A stretch of DNA of 64,000 bases from Ceriagrion tenellum (Eukaryota; Arthropoda; Insecta; Odonata; Coenagrionidae): contig OY720642.1 of NCBI GenBank assembly GCA_963169105.1, positions 78,346,716-78,410,715 of the forward strand. Direction: 5' to 3'. The notes beneath the pieces were generated by a model that was not told the origin of the DNA, made no database searches, and saw only the letters and a program-made list of their open reading frames with translations. The translations under genes and the position numbers were made by a program. Position 1 is the stretch's first letter. Each line of letters begins with the position of its first letter. Shown piece after piece: positions 33,286 through 45,279 of this stretch.

Positions 33286-35149
33286 GGATCCCCATGACAC
33301 GTATCGCCATTAAGTATCCAGCCAGCAGTTGGTGTTGATTGAAGGCGGAATTTAGGGAGAACGTGAGAGATGGAGGCGGCGAATGAAATGTTGGTTGTTT
33401 GCCAGCAGAGGGTATAGCCTTGGGATATTTAAAATATTAGTCGTTAGTCATGTTGAGATTAGGTACGATTGTCATGATGTGTCACCGTTTTTCAATTTAG
33501 ACGGCATATCACGTGCATAAATATGATTAATTGATTGCAGTAGCCTCTTCAGAACTGCCGCGTTACATGTCCAGAAATATTTGCGTTTATGATTGAAGGG
33601 GGCATTTTTTGGGGTTATATTACATTTTTAGTTCACAAAAAATGTCGGAAACAGAACACGCATCCACTGGAATGCGCCTAGTGTGAAAAATTCATTACTA
33701 ATCCTCCCCCCCTGGAATTCGATGTGTAATTGATGCTGAAAAAATAATAACTCAGTGTTACTTGACTTTTGGTACATACAACATATATTCTTATCATGAG
33801 GTTAGTACTAGTTTGCCAAGTTTATCCGTATAAAGAGCGGTTTTAACGTATTAATAGCTTAAAATCCATTAGCTTAATAGACTTCAGGATTATTACTTGA
33901 AGACATAGAATCTCTGTAGCGTTTTTTTCTCGTCATATTAACCCATTAAACTTCCATCCCTTTTATGTGGACATCTTGATACGTCAATTCTGAAAAACTA
34001 CTCATAAGTAATAACCCTCTTTAGTCGGTTTTTTAATGAAATAAATAACCAACGTATCGTGATCCCCCTACATTCTATTTATGCTGCAGATGAGCGTTTG
34101 ATAATGATATTACACAGTCACATGTTTTATTCGATAGATTTTTATTTCTCCGAAAAGGTAAAGTCTTCAGTGTGAATTGATAGCGTATGTTTTCTCCAAA
34201 GAATGTGTTTCATTGAACATAAATATGCTATGAAAGTTCATTTAGCTAGTCTTATAATATATTGTGGGAAAACTTAATTGCGTTTGAGTGTTATATCCAT
34301 ACACGTCAGCGAACACTTTCATAATCGCTGTGAGGAGTGCAGGTCTTGTATTTGGTCCATGAAATTATTCCTCTAGGGACGTTTCTCTCTATTTTACCTT
34401 CTATAATAGTCTTCATTGAGAATATTCTTCCCTGAATCCTCGGTTTTCTTCACCTATTTCTTACGACTTATCTTCCAGCATGTGGATGCCTCTTTATATA
34501 TACTGCTAACAATAACAAGCATTTGGCCCAGGTACATTAAATCGTTCCTCGGGACAATAAGTTCACTTTTCACTCCACGATACAATCATTCCTCCCCTTT
34601 TCCTTTTCAAAAACTAAAAATTCGCTCTCATATCCATTATCTCTATTTCTTCAAATAAGTTACCTGCAATATCTTGTAATCTTTGTCGGCTCTCAGACAA
34701 CATCCGAGCATCACCAGTAGACAGCATAACTCGCACATTTACATTCCCAGTCATTAAGAAATACAAGGCTTGTTCACATGTTCCCCCTTAATTTATCGCA
34801 TTGTAGACCAGCGAGTATGTAAATTATAGAATTTACACAACGATGGATACCAAGTGTACGACGGAAAATTTGCAAAATGGAAAGCTGAGTCTGGAGTCCA
34901 GTCCTATTTTAATAAAAAATAGTTCAAATTTGGATAGGTACTAGTCGTGAAATACGTATCATCACTCTTAATCTTCATGATGGTCATTGATCGGAAAATG
35001 AGCGCAGAATATAGTTTCATGCGAAAAAGTGATTAAATCAGCGATAATCCTGAAATAAAAATTTCCACTGCTCGAAAATTCCCGCATTGAAAGTCAATGA
35101 AAACCTTCGAAGCGTAGCGACAGGAAAGATAAGTTATATGTTTAAGTCT
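33286..35149. other. Unannotated stretch
   Basis: AT-rich sequence. Only the LINE fragment at 34352-34420 is recognised. Confidence 0.45.
34352..34420 (-). mobile_element. Fragment of the same LINE family as 30290-30545
   Basis: The minus strand reads MKTIIEGKIERNVPRG then IISWTK, matching the IIEGK..RG...ISWTK block of the copy at 30.4 kb, and the DNA matches over TTTGGTCCATGAAAT and ATTTTACCTTC. It is about 70 bp with no flanking LINE tail, so it is a small relic. Confidence 0.7.
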
Positions 35150-35830
35150 TGAATAAAATGTGTCTGAGTTTACATGTTGCGAATGGAAGGAATGAGAGTT
35201 GAGAACAAAGGAAGAAGAGTGAAATAAGTGCAGTCATCATGTTTTCGTCTCGATGCCTGTGAGACGGACGTGAGAAACAATGGTTGAAACAAAGACAGGG
35301 AAGGAAAATATACTTGAGAGCGAGATGGTGAGCCAAAGGAAGATGCCCATTTTCAGTGAAGCGATGCGCAAGTGTTGTAGCAATATCGTGGATGTGTTGA
35401 AATAAGGGAGGGGGGCGGGAAGAGGGGAAAGTGAAGAATAGGGATGGGGGAGGTGGAAAAGAAGGCGTGGAGGAGGGAAACGGGGGGCAGAGGGTTCTCT
35501 GAAGCTGTTGGGTCGGGGAGAAAGCGTGTCGGTAGAGAGTCGACGAGGGTTGGAGGCTGCTGTGAGGAGAGAATGGTGGTGTAGCTGAGGTTGGGTAGTG
35601 GAGCGCGTGTGTGTTATGTGCAGGAGACGCGTGGGTGGATGAAGGAGGACGCGACGAGAGAGCAGGAGAGCTGCGGATGACAACACGGTGCCGAGAAAAA
35701 AGAGATGAAGAGGCAGGTGGAAAGGGGGACGAAAGACATGGAGTACCTGCCGTGAGAGCAATGCGATATGCGGGGTATTTGGATGGGAGGATGACGTTTT
35801 CGGTGGTGGCTGGGCTGTGATTTGACTGGG
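35150..35830. repeat. Polypurine island (G+A on plus strand)
   Basis: G+A-rich on the plus strand with blocks such as GGGAGGGGGGCGGGAAGAGG. Minus-strand frames of 273 and 211 codons arise from stop avoidance and predict Ser/Pro/His-rich products without a domain. Confidence 0.6.
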
Positions 35831-35906
35831 AACTGCCGATGGTATCGCGAAATGCAATATTGATTGACCCAACTATTCGGTACATGCAGTGATATGTACA
35901 GTGTAA

Positions 35907-36522
35907 TACCGGGTGTTTTAAAATAAATATCGACGATATAAGCCTTTGTAGTATTTGTACCATTTGACGTGCAATTATAAATGATACATCAAATGAAAGA
36001 ACAACTCAAACAGTTTTTGTTTTACCTACGGGTGTTCAATGTGCACACCATTGTTACACGGCACTTATCCAGTCGATAGTTGAGTTCTTCCCATACCTTG
36101 ATCAGTGTGTCTAGTAATTGATGCAACAACTGATTCCATCCTGTTTCTTTAGTCGGGTAGGCCAGCTGGTAGCGGAGGCACATACACATCATCCTTTACG
36201 AACACCCAAAGATAAAAATCACATGGCGTCATATCGGGTGAACGTGGTGGCCATGCGAAACAAGTCTACCATCCTTCCCCTGGCGGCCAATCAAGTGGTT
36301 GGGTTCGACGTCGTTTAACCAATCGCGTACTGAGTAAAACCAGTGAGGCGGCGCACCATCTTGTTGCCAAATTAAGTTCTCTAGTTCATCATCTTTCAGT
36401 TGAGAAAAGAGCCATTGTTTATTTAGTTTAAGTTTATTATATATTATTTATAATTATAAGTCAAATGGTATAAATACTACAGAGCCTTAAAGCCCTGATA
36501 TTCATTTTGAAACACCCTGTAT
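35907..36522 (-). mobile_element. IS630/Tc1-mariner-type transposon, internal deletion derivative
   Basis: The termini are inverted repeats of about 80 bp. The left end is TACCGGGTGTTTTAAAATAA. The right end, on the minus strand, is TACAGGGTGTTTCAAAATGA, and the match continues through GTAGTATTT, ACCATTTGAC and AATTATAAAT. The flanks are compatible with a TA target. Between them lies the C-terminal part of a transposase in broken frames. The N-terminal DNA-binding region and first catalytic Asp region are missing, so the ~615 bp copy is a deletion derivative that could only have been moved in trans. Confidence 0.85.
36022..36425 (-). pseudogene. Transposase C-terminal remnant, frameshifted
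   Basis: Three minus-strand frames succeed one another. The first has KQWLFSQLKDDELENLIWQQ followed by DGAPPHWFYSVRDWLND, whose Asp in QDGAPPH is the second catalytic Asp. The second has WPPRSPDMTPCDFYLWVFVK and DDVYVPPLPAGLPD, with the third acidic residue in SPDMTPCDF, and ends at a TAA. The third has VWEELNYRLDKCRVT. These are hallmarks of a widespread arthropod family of mariner-superfamily transposases. At least two frameshifts and stops make it a pseudogene. Confidence 0.9.
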
Positions 36523-36649
36523 AATAGTGTGATATGCGATGTTATGACGCTTGGTTGTTTTCTAGAATAAATATTCTCCTAACTTTTAAATGGTTTGAGG
36601 GATAGAAGCATTAACACTGCATTTACATATGGTATTTCATAGATTTAAT

Positions 36650-36685
36650 GACCCAACCGTTTTCGCCGCAAAGCAGCATCATCAG
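36650..36685 (-). other. Hammerhead-like motif of Penelope type (best core)
   Basis: On the minus strand CTGATGA, T, then GCTGC-TTT-GCGGC (a five-base-pair stem II with a TTT loop), then GAAAACGGTTGGGTC. This matches the order of a type I hammerhead with minimal stem III. The stem III 5' strand reads AAC where ACC would pair with GGT, so one pair is lost. The bases before CTGATGA (GTGCAC) do not pair with those after GTC (ATTAAA), so stem I is not apparent. All core nucleotides of CTGATGA and GAAA are present. It lies about 130 bp outside the mariner-type element. Confidence 0.5.
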
Positions 36686-37819
36686 GTGCACTTACATTTT
36701 ATTCCACTCTATATAAACATGAATTTGTATGGGGTAGAGGAAAGAAAAAGTGGCTGAGTCATAGGTTAAGGACGGAAAAGAATTCATGGAATCCCTGGTA
36801 TCAAGGATTTCCACCAAGTTAGGTCCGAAACTATCATATATTGAAAATGTTGGTTAAACACAAGGAAAAATGCGACTTGGATTCATACTACCGCGTCTTG
36901 GTGACAGCCAGATTATTCGTGAGACTACAATTTGAACGCCACAACAAAAAACGCCGGCAAGTGGGCTATTGAATGCGAGGCTGGCTCATTTTAAATACAC
37001 GACCAAAAAAAGTCATTCCATGCGTGACTAATAAAATTCCGCTGCATTAGCGCCTCCCGGACGGCGTGATCGACGAGACTTCACCCTATTTCGGCGGATG
37101 ACACGTTCATACTAGCATTGCGCGTTAGAATATAAAATATTCGTGCAAACTTACTATTCCTGGAGCTATATTTCTGACTATTCGCTGGCCTATCGAAGAA
37201 GGATAGGTTGAACAAACAGAAGTAGCAATCCATCAACTCGATAATTTTTTGATGGGTTTTGGAAAGCGTAACAAGAATTCAAATGAAACTCTTTTCCACT
37301 TAATCCTCAAATACTCCTTAAATTGTTACCCTTCCTCACTTAGTTTGACAGTTGCAATATTTGCAATACAATTTTTCCGGATCCTCGGCTCAATTCTATC
37401 GTTCTACCTGGTATGTGGGCGAGGCATAAACCAAGGTTGTTCAATATTGATAGTATTCTTCCTTCGATACAGGTCATCGCAACGTAAACTATTTCGCCAT
37501 TAATGTGCTTAATTTGGTATAGTTTCCATAAGCATAGCATAGGTTGTTCAACGTTTTTGTTGATTTGATTTTGCATTTTGAGTTCGAAATATGACGATGT
37601 AACCCGCATAATCGTGAATTTCCTCGGGTGTACTATGACAGTAAAGCCTCATTGAGCACATTAATGATGTCCAAGAGGTGGAAATGGTTGCAAAGACCCG
37701 TATCGATGGAGCTACGGACGTTTCGAATCGAACGGCACTGGTCGAAACTACTTAGATGGTGGTATTGCTGTAGTTCACGAAACTTTTTCTACTCACGGCG
37801 ATCGGGACGTCGGTAGTTT
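36686..37819. other. Unannotated stretch
   Basis: No recognised feature. Frames at 37249-37503 (+) and 37340-37609 (-) overlap each other and show no domain. Confidence 0.45.
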
Positions 37820-38085
37820 GAAAGCGGCTCGACAGATGGAATCGAGTGGCTGTGGAGATAGGGAGTCGTTGACGGTTGCGGAGATGAGAGCGAAATGGGG
37901 GAGCTGATGTGCGTGTGGGAGCGGAAGGGTGTGTGAAAGGGGAAGGAATGGAATGGATGTCGAAGAAGATAGGGAAGAGAGTGGGGAGAGAGAGAGAGAG
38001 GGAGGGGATTGTAAGGCAGTGGCGGATGTAGGGCGTGAAGGAGATTAAAGGGAGTGCGAATGGGTGAGATTTCACGTCGCGGAAT
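37820..38085. repeat. Polypurine island with (GA)n
   Basis: G+A-rich plus strand with GAGAGAGAGAGAGAG near 37986-38002. The minus-strand 107-codon frame looks like a composition artefact. Confidence 0.6.
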
Positions 38086-38813
38086 TATAAGCCCCGTTTA
38101 AACGTACATTCCAATCCCACCATTAGTCGTATGGAAGGATGACTAATGTGCCCAATCCACCCCTCCGGAAACTGTTTATTCATGACCACATCTGGACCTA
38201 ATTGATGCTGATGCCCTATCATTGCTAAGAGGATTAGAGAATCCTGGTGATGGGTTATGCGGTGAAGAGTTATTTCCGGTATGATGGAAATTCGTTGTTA
38301 ATGGAATGAGTTGGCCCCAATATTAAACTGTCTGTCGCCATTTTAAAGGTTAACTTGGATATTAAGCTGTATTGGATGTGAGATGGTGAATATTGTTTTC
38401 TATTTGTATCATTTTTGCTCAAGAAATAGGTCATGGCTAGTTTTGCTTGCCTGCGGTCAAATGCGTCTTTCATTAGAGCTGTATAATTCTTCCTTTGAGG
38501 TAGACCAGGTGCACTGGACTGGAGGATAATATCTCTGAAGGCAGCTTAGATTAATTATGCCCTATATTCGGGTATTTCCGCTGATATTTTCTAGAAAATG
38601 AATAATTTATAAAAGCTCACGAATTAATGTTGAATTTTGGGACGCCTGTACTGAGGCGATAACCCAGCTAAAGCATGGATACTTGCAAATATTTATAATA
38701 ACTAATAAGTCATGGGAGACTAAGTCAGCAGAAACGTAGAAATTCTTTTAGGCGCTTGCTGCTGCGTTTCGATAAATTTTTTTGGTATTTCGTACCTGAC
38801 ATGACTAAAACAT
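38086..38813. other. Unannotated stretch
   Basis: Ordinary AT-rich sequence; nothing recognised. Confidence 0.5.
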
Positions 38814-39012
38814 GACTAAATAGAGAGAACTCTTAGTATTTTCCACACTTAAAAAAACTTTAATTCGCGACCCAGGTTTCGATTGCCTTGCAATCATTTT
38901 CAAAGATCTGACTAATGAATGACCTTTGAAAATAATTGCAAGTCAGTCGAAACTTGGGTCGCGAATTAAAGTTATAAGTGTGGAAAATACTAAGAGTTCT
39001 CCCTTTTTAGTC
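38814..39012. repeat. ~200 bp palindrome made of two inverted Penelope-type hairpin units
   Basis: The left arm 38814-38908 and right arm 38921-39012 are near-perfect inverted copies with a 12-base spacer. They share GAGAACTCTTAGTATTTTCC, CACACTT and CTTTAATTCGCGACCCA. Each arm carries, read toward its outside, AAATGATTGC-AAG-GCAATC (right arm AAATAATTGC...) then GAAAC(C/T)TGGGTC. Stem II GATTGC/GCAATC is perfect in the left arm, and GAAACCTGGGTC can form the ACC/GGT stem III. The 5' core is AAATGA, not CTGATGA. Overlapping 70-codon frames on both strands are artefacts. Confidence 0.75.
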
Positions 39013-42000
39013 ACGTCAGTAGTGTCATTCCACAAAGTTACGCCTTCAACCATTAAGTTTATTTCGTACCTATTTAATCCTGTGTTGTTAACTGCAATTT
39101 TGCATTCACCGCATCGCTTATTAATCAGTTTCCATTGAATTCTATTAGGATGCAATTTTGCATCGTTAAATCATGCTAAGCAATTATTGATTGAGTGCTG
39201 CATTATGAACTTTTGACACCTCGAGTTACTTGTTATTACTGCTGCTACTTTTTCCGTCCAAACAGGAGAAATTGAGTGATTGCATGTGTGATTTTAGAGG
39301 TGGAATTCAGACTTTGTTAATATTTTGTACCACCTCAGAACTTGATTGTAATTTTGTCGTCAGAAGGTGTTTGTGATCATGGATCGTAAACGCTCTCCAT
39401 TGAAATGCCTTGATTCCTTTGTTGCCTCGTAGCAGTTGTTCGCTGCCAATCCTCTTCAAATCCTTATTTAGCAAGGTAACTGCGATCAGGATTGGCTTAT
39501 AGGACGAATTATATTTTGCATGCGTTGTAGTTGACTTTTCCTATTAAACTGACCGGATTACGTCTGTCCTTACAGGCTAGCATATACATTACACTGTTTC
39601 CATTTATTACAGATTGTTTTATCGTTGAAGCGAACTATTTCTTATTGATCGTGTATGTTCAAGCATTGAATTATGGTGATGTATTTGATTTCCTAGTAAT
39701 TTGGCATGTGCGGAAACTTCTGACGTCCAAATGCAATGTTAGATGTGGAGGATATCGAAGTGATGGCTGCACTATGAAATTTGTAATGAGAGGAATGCGA
39801 AGGAAAAAGTTGTTCCTCAAAAAAGGGGAATTGGTGGAAAGAGGCAGCTGGCAAGAGCCGGTCGTCCTGCCAACGTGGATTGGCTGCTCGATTGATTGAT
39901 TGAATCCGTAATTGATTAACAGTTCGACCGTCGACTGGCTGGAACCTTTCGCCTGCCCACGTTTATTTGTAATGAATAAATCATAACGAAATGGTTGAAA
40001 ACTCTTCGCACGAAGTGGATTTTTCCTTAACCCCCCGGAAATATATGTCGGATCAGGATTTAAACCGGTTTTAAAACTTGTGGGTGTGAACTTTTTCTAT
40101 TTCAGAGGTAAGGAAGATCAACTGAAATGAGAAAGTTCTACTGTAGAAAAAGCAAGTGCATCTAACGGGTTAAATTCATTAATGATGCGGGAGCGATGAA
40201 TTATATTTTCCAACTACACAAATATTATACATTTGGCATATAATATTCTATAAAATTTAGGTTGATAGCAATCTATGCAATGGCCTTCTTTTATGTAGCA
40301 TAAGGTGTATATCATAAAAATATTTTACCCAAGGATTTGTGCAATCGTTTTTTCCTGAACTCGTTAATTTTAGCCTTTCCGTCTTTGGAGGGAACTACCA
40401 ATGCCATTAATTCTATCAATTCTTTGGAAGGGTTTAATAATTATTTTCTGGCCGATTAAATTTATTTCGGATTAAAGGGGCTGAAATTAAATGTGTTTTA
40501 TTGTGAGGACGTTGGTCCCGGTAGAGGCAGGGTAAAGATGTTGTAGAATGTCTTGTTGTTATTGCTTTGAGAAACCTTGAAAGATTTGTTGATAGTGATT
40601 TTAGGGGCATTGGATCATCAAAATCGATCGAAAGGCAACGAAAAAGCCACAGATTCGGGAAAAGTTTTATTATTTTACTAGGCGTTCAAGGAATTAATTA
40701 CGGAGGATGTGTTTTGAAATTTGTGTTACCTCTGGGCAGTCGAGTGTTCACCGCAATACAGGAAATGAATGTATGTGGGAAGTACCTTAAAAAATAACTG
40801 ATGTATTCCCGGTGGGCAAAGTAAGTTTTAAATGCGAACTAATTGAGGTTTACGCTGAATTGGTGGATGAAATTCCCTGTGCGCATTTGCGAACGAAGGC
40901 AGTGAGCGTGGATGTATTGAGCGTTGACACAAATTTTTTGTAGCTTTGGGGGTTGACGGCATGAACCTTCATAATCGCCCCAGAGGATTTCTTTGGAATG
41001 AACATTTTATGAGAGTCATTCCAGGGATTTCGTCCCAGATTAATTGCTTTGACTTTTTTATCGAAAGATTTTTTTTAGTTTTTAAATCCTGATAATTCCT
41101 TCAAAATTTGTCTTCGTGTAATTAGCCACAGGATGTTTCGTTTCTCTTCTTTTTAAGTTAGAACTTTAATTATTGGAGGTTCTCATTTGTTGCGCTTTTA
41201 CGAAATTCATGAAAATTATATATTTAAACTCAGACAGATTTATAACAAATGCTAATGATCGGCTCCTACGGTTTGTCAAATATGGATATGTAATATTGAA
41301 TTCGAATTTTCTTTGATGATTACATCTGAATACAATATATGAAGTGAAAATTTAACTGGAAAATAACGCTATGATTATTACGAATTGTAAAACTGTAAGG
41401 TCTGCAGCTTTTGTAAAAATTTGTTTGTTCTGATATCCCCTGAAATCTCGGTCAGTAGACTATCTAATGGCTTAATTTCTCAAAGAAAACCATGGAATTG
41501 GCTGAAGAATCTTACGAATAATCTCTAGGACTCCAAATGCAGTCATATTGACTGCGTTTCTATCTTGTGTGCCCTCTTACTCTTTGAGATATGATTTGGG
41601 AAGTGTAGGATTGTTGCTGTAAAAAAATTGTATGTTTGTAATGCAAAGCTAATTTTGACTGAAACTTCTGTGGTCCTCTTGAATCATGCAAGTTAATAAT
41701 TTCGCAAATGCACTTATATAATGGTTAAAATTGTGTAATAAGCGTTGATGCTTTTTATTTTCCATGAGTAGTCAACAAGCTGTTGTCACGTCACGTTAAA
41801 TCATTCAACTAGAAATAAGAAATATCTAGACATTTATTCTAATTTCTGCCATCCCAGAATGCTTTTATATGAGGCTAAGATATATCAATAAAAACGTTAT
41901 ATAATGTAATAAATAATTATCATAATTAGAATCCATTAAAATGCCGAGTATTGCCGAATATTTAAACTTTTTCTTAAATCAAATAATTATTAAATAGACA

Positions 42001-43641
42001 AATTTCGTATTAGAAAGTCTATTAGATTGGTTCAGGGGTTAAATGTATAATTATAATTCCGAGTTTCTTGTTTTAAAGCGCTCATCTCTCAGCTTTTTAT
42101 TATGGGATTTTATCTAATAATACCATAATTTCCCTGCAAATCACTGTAGGTGCCATGCTCGAATAACGTTTATGTTGACTGGTCGCTTAGTCTGGCGGCA
42201 AGTAGGACAGTTGATGTTCTCTGCGTCTTTTATACATTGTTTTGATCTGTTTGTGTTTGGGTTTAATGAAGTTCGTGTATATAGGTCTAATATAATGCCT
42301 CCAAAGACTAGATACAAAGAGGGGCCTACTAATGAGCATGAGAGATGGGTATTTTTTGCGGTATACTTAGGAAAAGCAGTTTTGCTTAGAAAGTGCTTGC
42401 TTTGCTTGCACTTTTTGTTAGAGTAAAATAAGCGCGTTGATTTTTAACAATTCCTTTTGTCAGTTAGAAAAATTTTAACTAATCGTTCAAATCTAATCTT
42501 GCATGTGATTATGACACGTAAATAATGTGTGTTCATTCGAAGTTTTTTCTTGGGGCAAAGCAATTATTTTAATGGAAATAAAAACAAATTGCGCTTTTTT
42601 GTGTTTTCATTCGTGGCGCTGCCGCCCGGGTATCTCAGTGCTTGGGGCGATGAACGTCACGCATTGTTCCCCTTGTAATGCTCCCTTTTTGTTGGAAATC
42701 ATTGACGTTTTTGGAAGTGAGTTTATTTCGTCGAACTTGAGTGCACAATAGTCTAACAGTGCCTAAAATATCCTGTGTACGAATGCACTCATTTCAGAAG
42801 TAGTCATTTGGCTATACATATAGTTAACTTATATTTAATTTCCGCATTAATTTTTAGCGGGAAGAATTGAAGGTTCATTTTTTGAGGCCTCTAACTCAGC
42901 TCCTTTTGAGATTACATATTCATCAATAAAACTTGGCCATCATAAGCAACTAAAAAATAAAGTGTAACTTTTACTAGTTCACGTCTAATACTTAACAATA
43001 CGACTGATTTCCTCGATTTCCAATTTACGATCACTGAGCTATTCGGTTGCTTTGCGAATTTGCGCTGTTGCCATTTATTACATTGCCCACTCAGTAATGC
43101 GGAAAACAAATTTCTTCCTTTTGTCTCTACTCGAAACTGAGTTGAAAAGTCTATTATCCCTTAGACGAGGAGTACCTTGGGGGAATAGATGTCATGAAAT
43201 GCTTCAGAATTTCATGCAATAAGGAAGTAAGTTCTCCCCTTAGGAATCCAGAAGTTGATTTTGCCGAGGTCTTCTGAAGTTGTGCACCGAATGAGAACGC
43301 TCAATTTCGTGGCCTCTGTTTCTTTTACTTTTTCCGATTTGGAGATATTCTTCTCTTTTTCCTCTCTCTGTTGAGTGGGACATAGTCGATAGTTGAGCTG
43401 TGAATGCCGAGAACAGATAAAAGATTTAGTTTGAGAAGAAAGGTCGGGGGTTGTGGGAGCATACAGACCGATCGTTTGTGAATCTTAGGACATCAGTTTT
43501 ATGTCGCTGATTCCTCTTTCATACGGAGCCAAGTTCTTCAAAATTGTAACATTGTTGCGAATTCTTATGTAATTTTACTCTACAAAATGTTTTTCTTTGA
43601 AAAGGAAATATGTTTAATATATATTGACGGTAGGTGTAACG
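39013..43641. other. Unannotated stretch
   Basis: About 4.6 kb without a recognised gene. The 122-codon frame at 39531-39899 (+) starts with ATG and is not low-complexity, but no domain or family is recognised and it is near chance length. A TTAACCCC...GGGTTAA pair at 40028-40172 is discussed among the findings. Confidence 0.4.
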
Positions 43642-43699
43642 ATCAAAGTAAGGGTATAAAATCCATACCCGAGTATCGATTTTATACCCATACTTTGAT
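43642..43699. repeat. Inverted repeat, 22 bp arms with one mismatch
   Basis: The arms are 43642-43663 and 43678-43699 around a 14-base loop. The arm core is GGGTATAAAATC / GATTTTATACCC. TATACCC/GGGTA phrases recur nearby up to about 43795. The 159-codon frame spanning it has no recognisable domain. Confidence 0.75.
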
Positions 43700-44739
43700 T
43701 ATACCCATGAACCATAGTTCGCGTCACGTGACAAGGACGGAAAGGGTTAGCTGTCAATGGGATATACATCTCTGTATTTGGATATGGGTACACGTTCACG
43801 CTTTAATCACCCAATCGGGGATAATAGGTTCCATATGGTACGTTAAAACTAAGGAAGGAGGGCAGAACAACCACGGTCATCGTCTCCCATGTTTAGAGTT
43901 TAATCTTAGTCCTTTTTCCATCTCGACACTAACTTCTATCGGTTATTATATCCTGATTTACATTGCCCTCTATTTCTTTATCCTATTTCACTTGACTTTC
44001 CAGATTTATTTTATGATATACACTAATAAATTTACGCCACGTATCTATACTTACATTAGTCTTTAGGAGGAACTTGTCCCACGGGCCGTGAAAAGTAAAG
44101 GAAAGCTAATTCTGTTACTGATGTAGACTTCATACCACTAATTTTTGCCTTTACTTTAATTGATTTCGCGAGTGACTCGAGGAAAAACCATTTTTCTCTG
44201 ATAGTCTCTATATATCTTATTCGTAAGGGACGCGATTTTACCCGCTATATACATAAAGCGATTCTCGCTCGTACCAATAAAAATGAATGACCTTATTACC
44301 ATTCCAATTAATTCATTAAAAGGCTGTAAATATCCAACACTATTTAGAAACTAAAAAAATGATATTTTTCTCTTGAGAGTGACACTGGAGTGCTGCAGGT
44401 CAATGTTTTATTTAAGTACATTACTGTGGAAAAATCTGTTTTTTATTTTCAGTGGAAAATATTTATTGAATCAGGTGGCCGGAGAGAACATTCGTTCTGT
44501 TGAGGAAATGATCACGAATGAAGGCAGGAGCTTGGCGGTCAGTGGACCCCAGGGTTTGTAGAGAAGCGAACCGACAGTTTCCAAGTTAAACTCCAAATGC
44601 CCTTGGCTCTCCTGATGAGTAATTTAATTCTGTTCCATTCTGGCCGAGGCCACCTCCCGGAAAATAAGAGACCGACTTCCAAATACCATTTAGAATGTCA
44701 CCGCCAAAAGACCTCGGATGTCAAAGAATGCTCCCCAGT
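43700..44739. other. Unannotated stretch
   Basis: No recognised feature. Confidence 0.45.
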
Positions 44740-44960
44740 CGCTTTTAGGGTCCGATCTGTCTTCCATCTCCCTCCCTCACCTCTCTGTCACCGGTGTCGC
44801 TTTGCGAATGCCTTCACATACTACCCGTCCACTTTCCTTTCGCCAGCTCCCATCGCTCCTCTTCTTTCATATACTTCCCCTTTCAGCCTCTTCCCTTTCT
44901 GAATTCAACCTCTGTCCTTTCTTTATATATTTCTTATTTTATTAACTTCTCGTTGTCTTT
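44740..44960. repeat. C+T-rich island
   Basis: Pyrimidine-rich plus strand (for example CATCTCCCTCCCTCACCTCTC). The overlapping frames look like composition artefacts. Confidence 0.5.
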
Positions 44961-45279
44961 CAGCATCACCTAATATCATCATTTTGCGTCCGCCGTGCCC
45001 GCTCATACCCTACCTGGTTTCGTTACACATTCTCTGGGCAACTTCATTGCCTCCCAGTATCTCGAAGGGCCTTCTTTATGTTACTCTTTGCTCTTGGAGA
45101 CAAAGGCACATGGCGCGACTTCTGGTTTCTGAAACATTTCTACTCTTAGAAATTGAATATTTTGCAGCTTATCATCGAAATGTGTCCACATTAAGAAAAT
45201 GAGACACATTCAATATCATGGAAATGATTTCTGCTGATCCGAGGCCACATTATGATTCTAACGCTTGTTTCGTGAAATT

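Noticed and set aside
35142..35963. 273-codon minus-strand frame with an overlapping 211-codon frame
   Set aside because: Polypurine island on the plus strand; two phases open at once and low-complexity products indicate composition, not coding.
39531..39899. 122-codon frame as a possible small gene
   Set aside because: Not low-complexity, but no domain, no splice or promoter evidence and near the chance maximum for AT-rich DNA.
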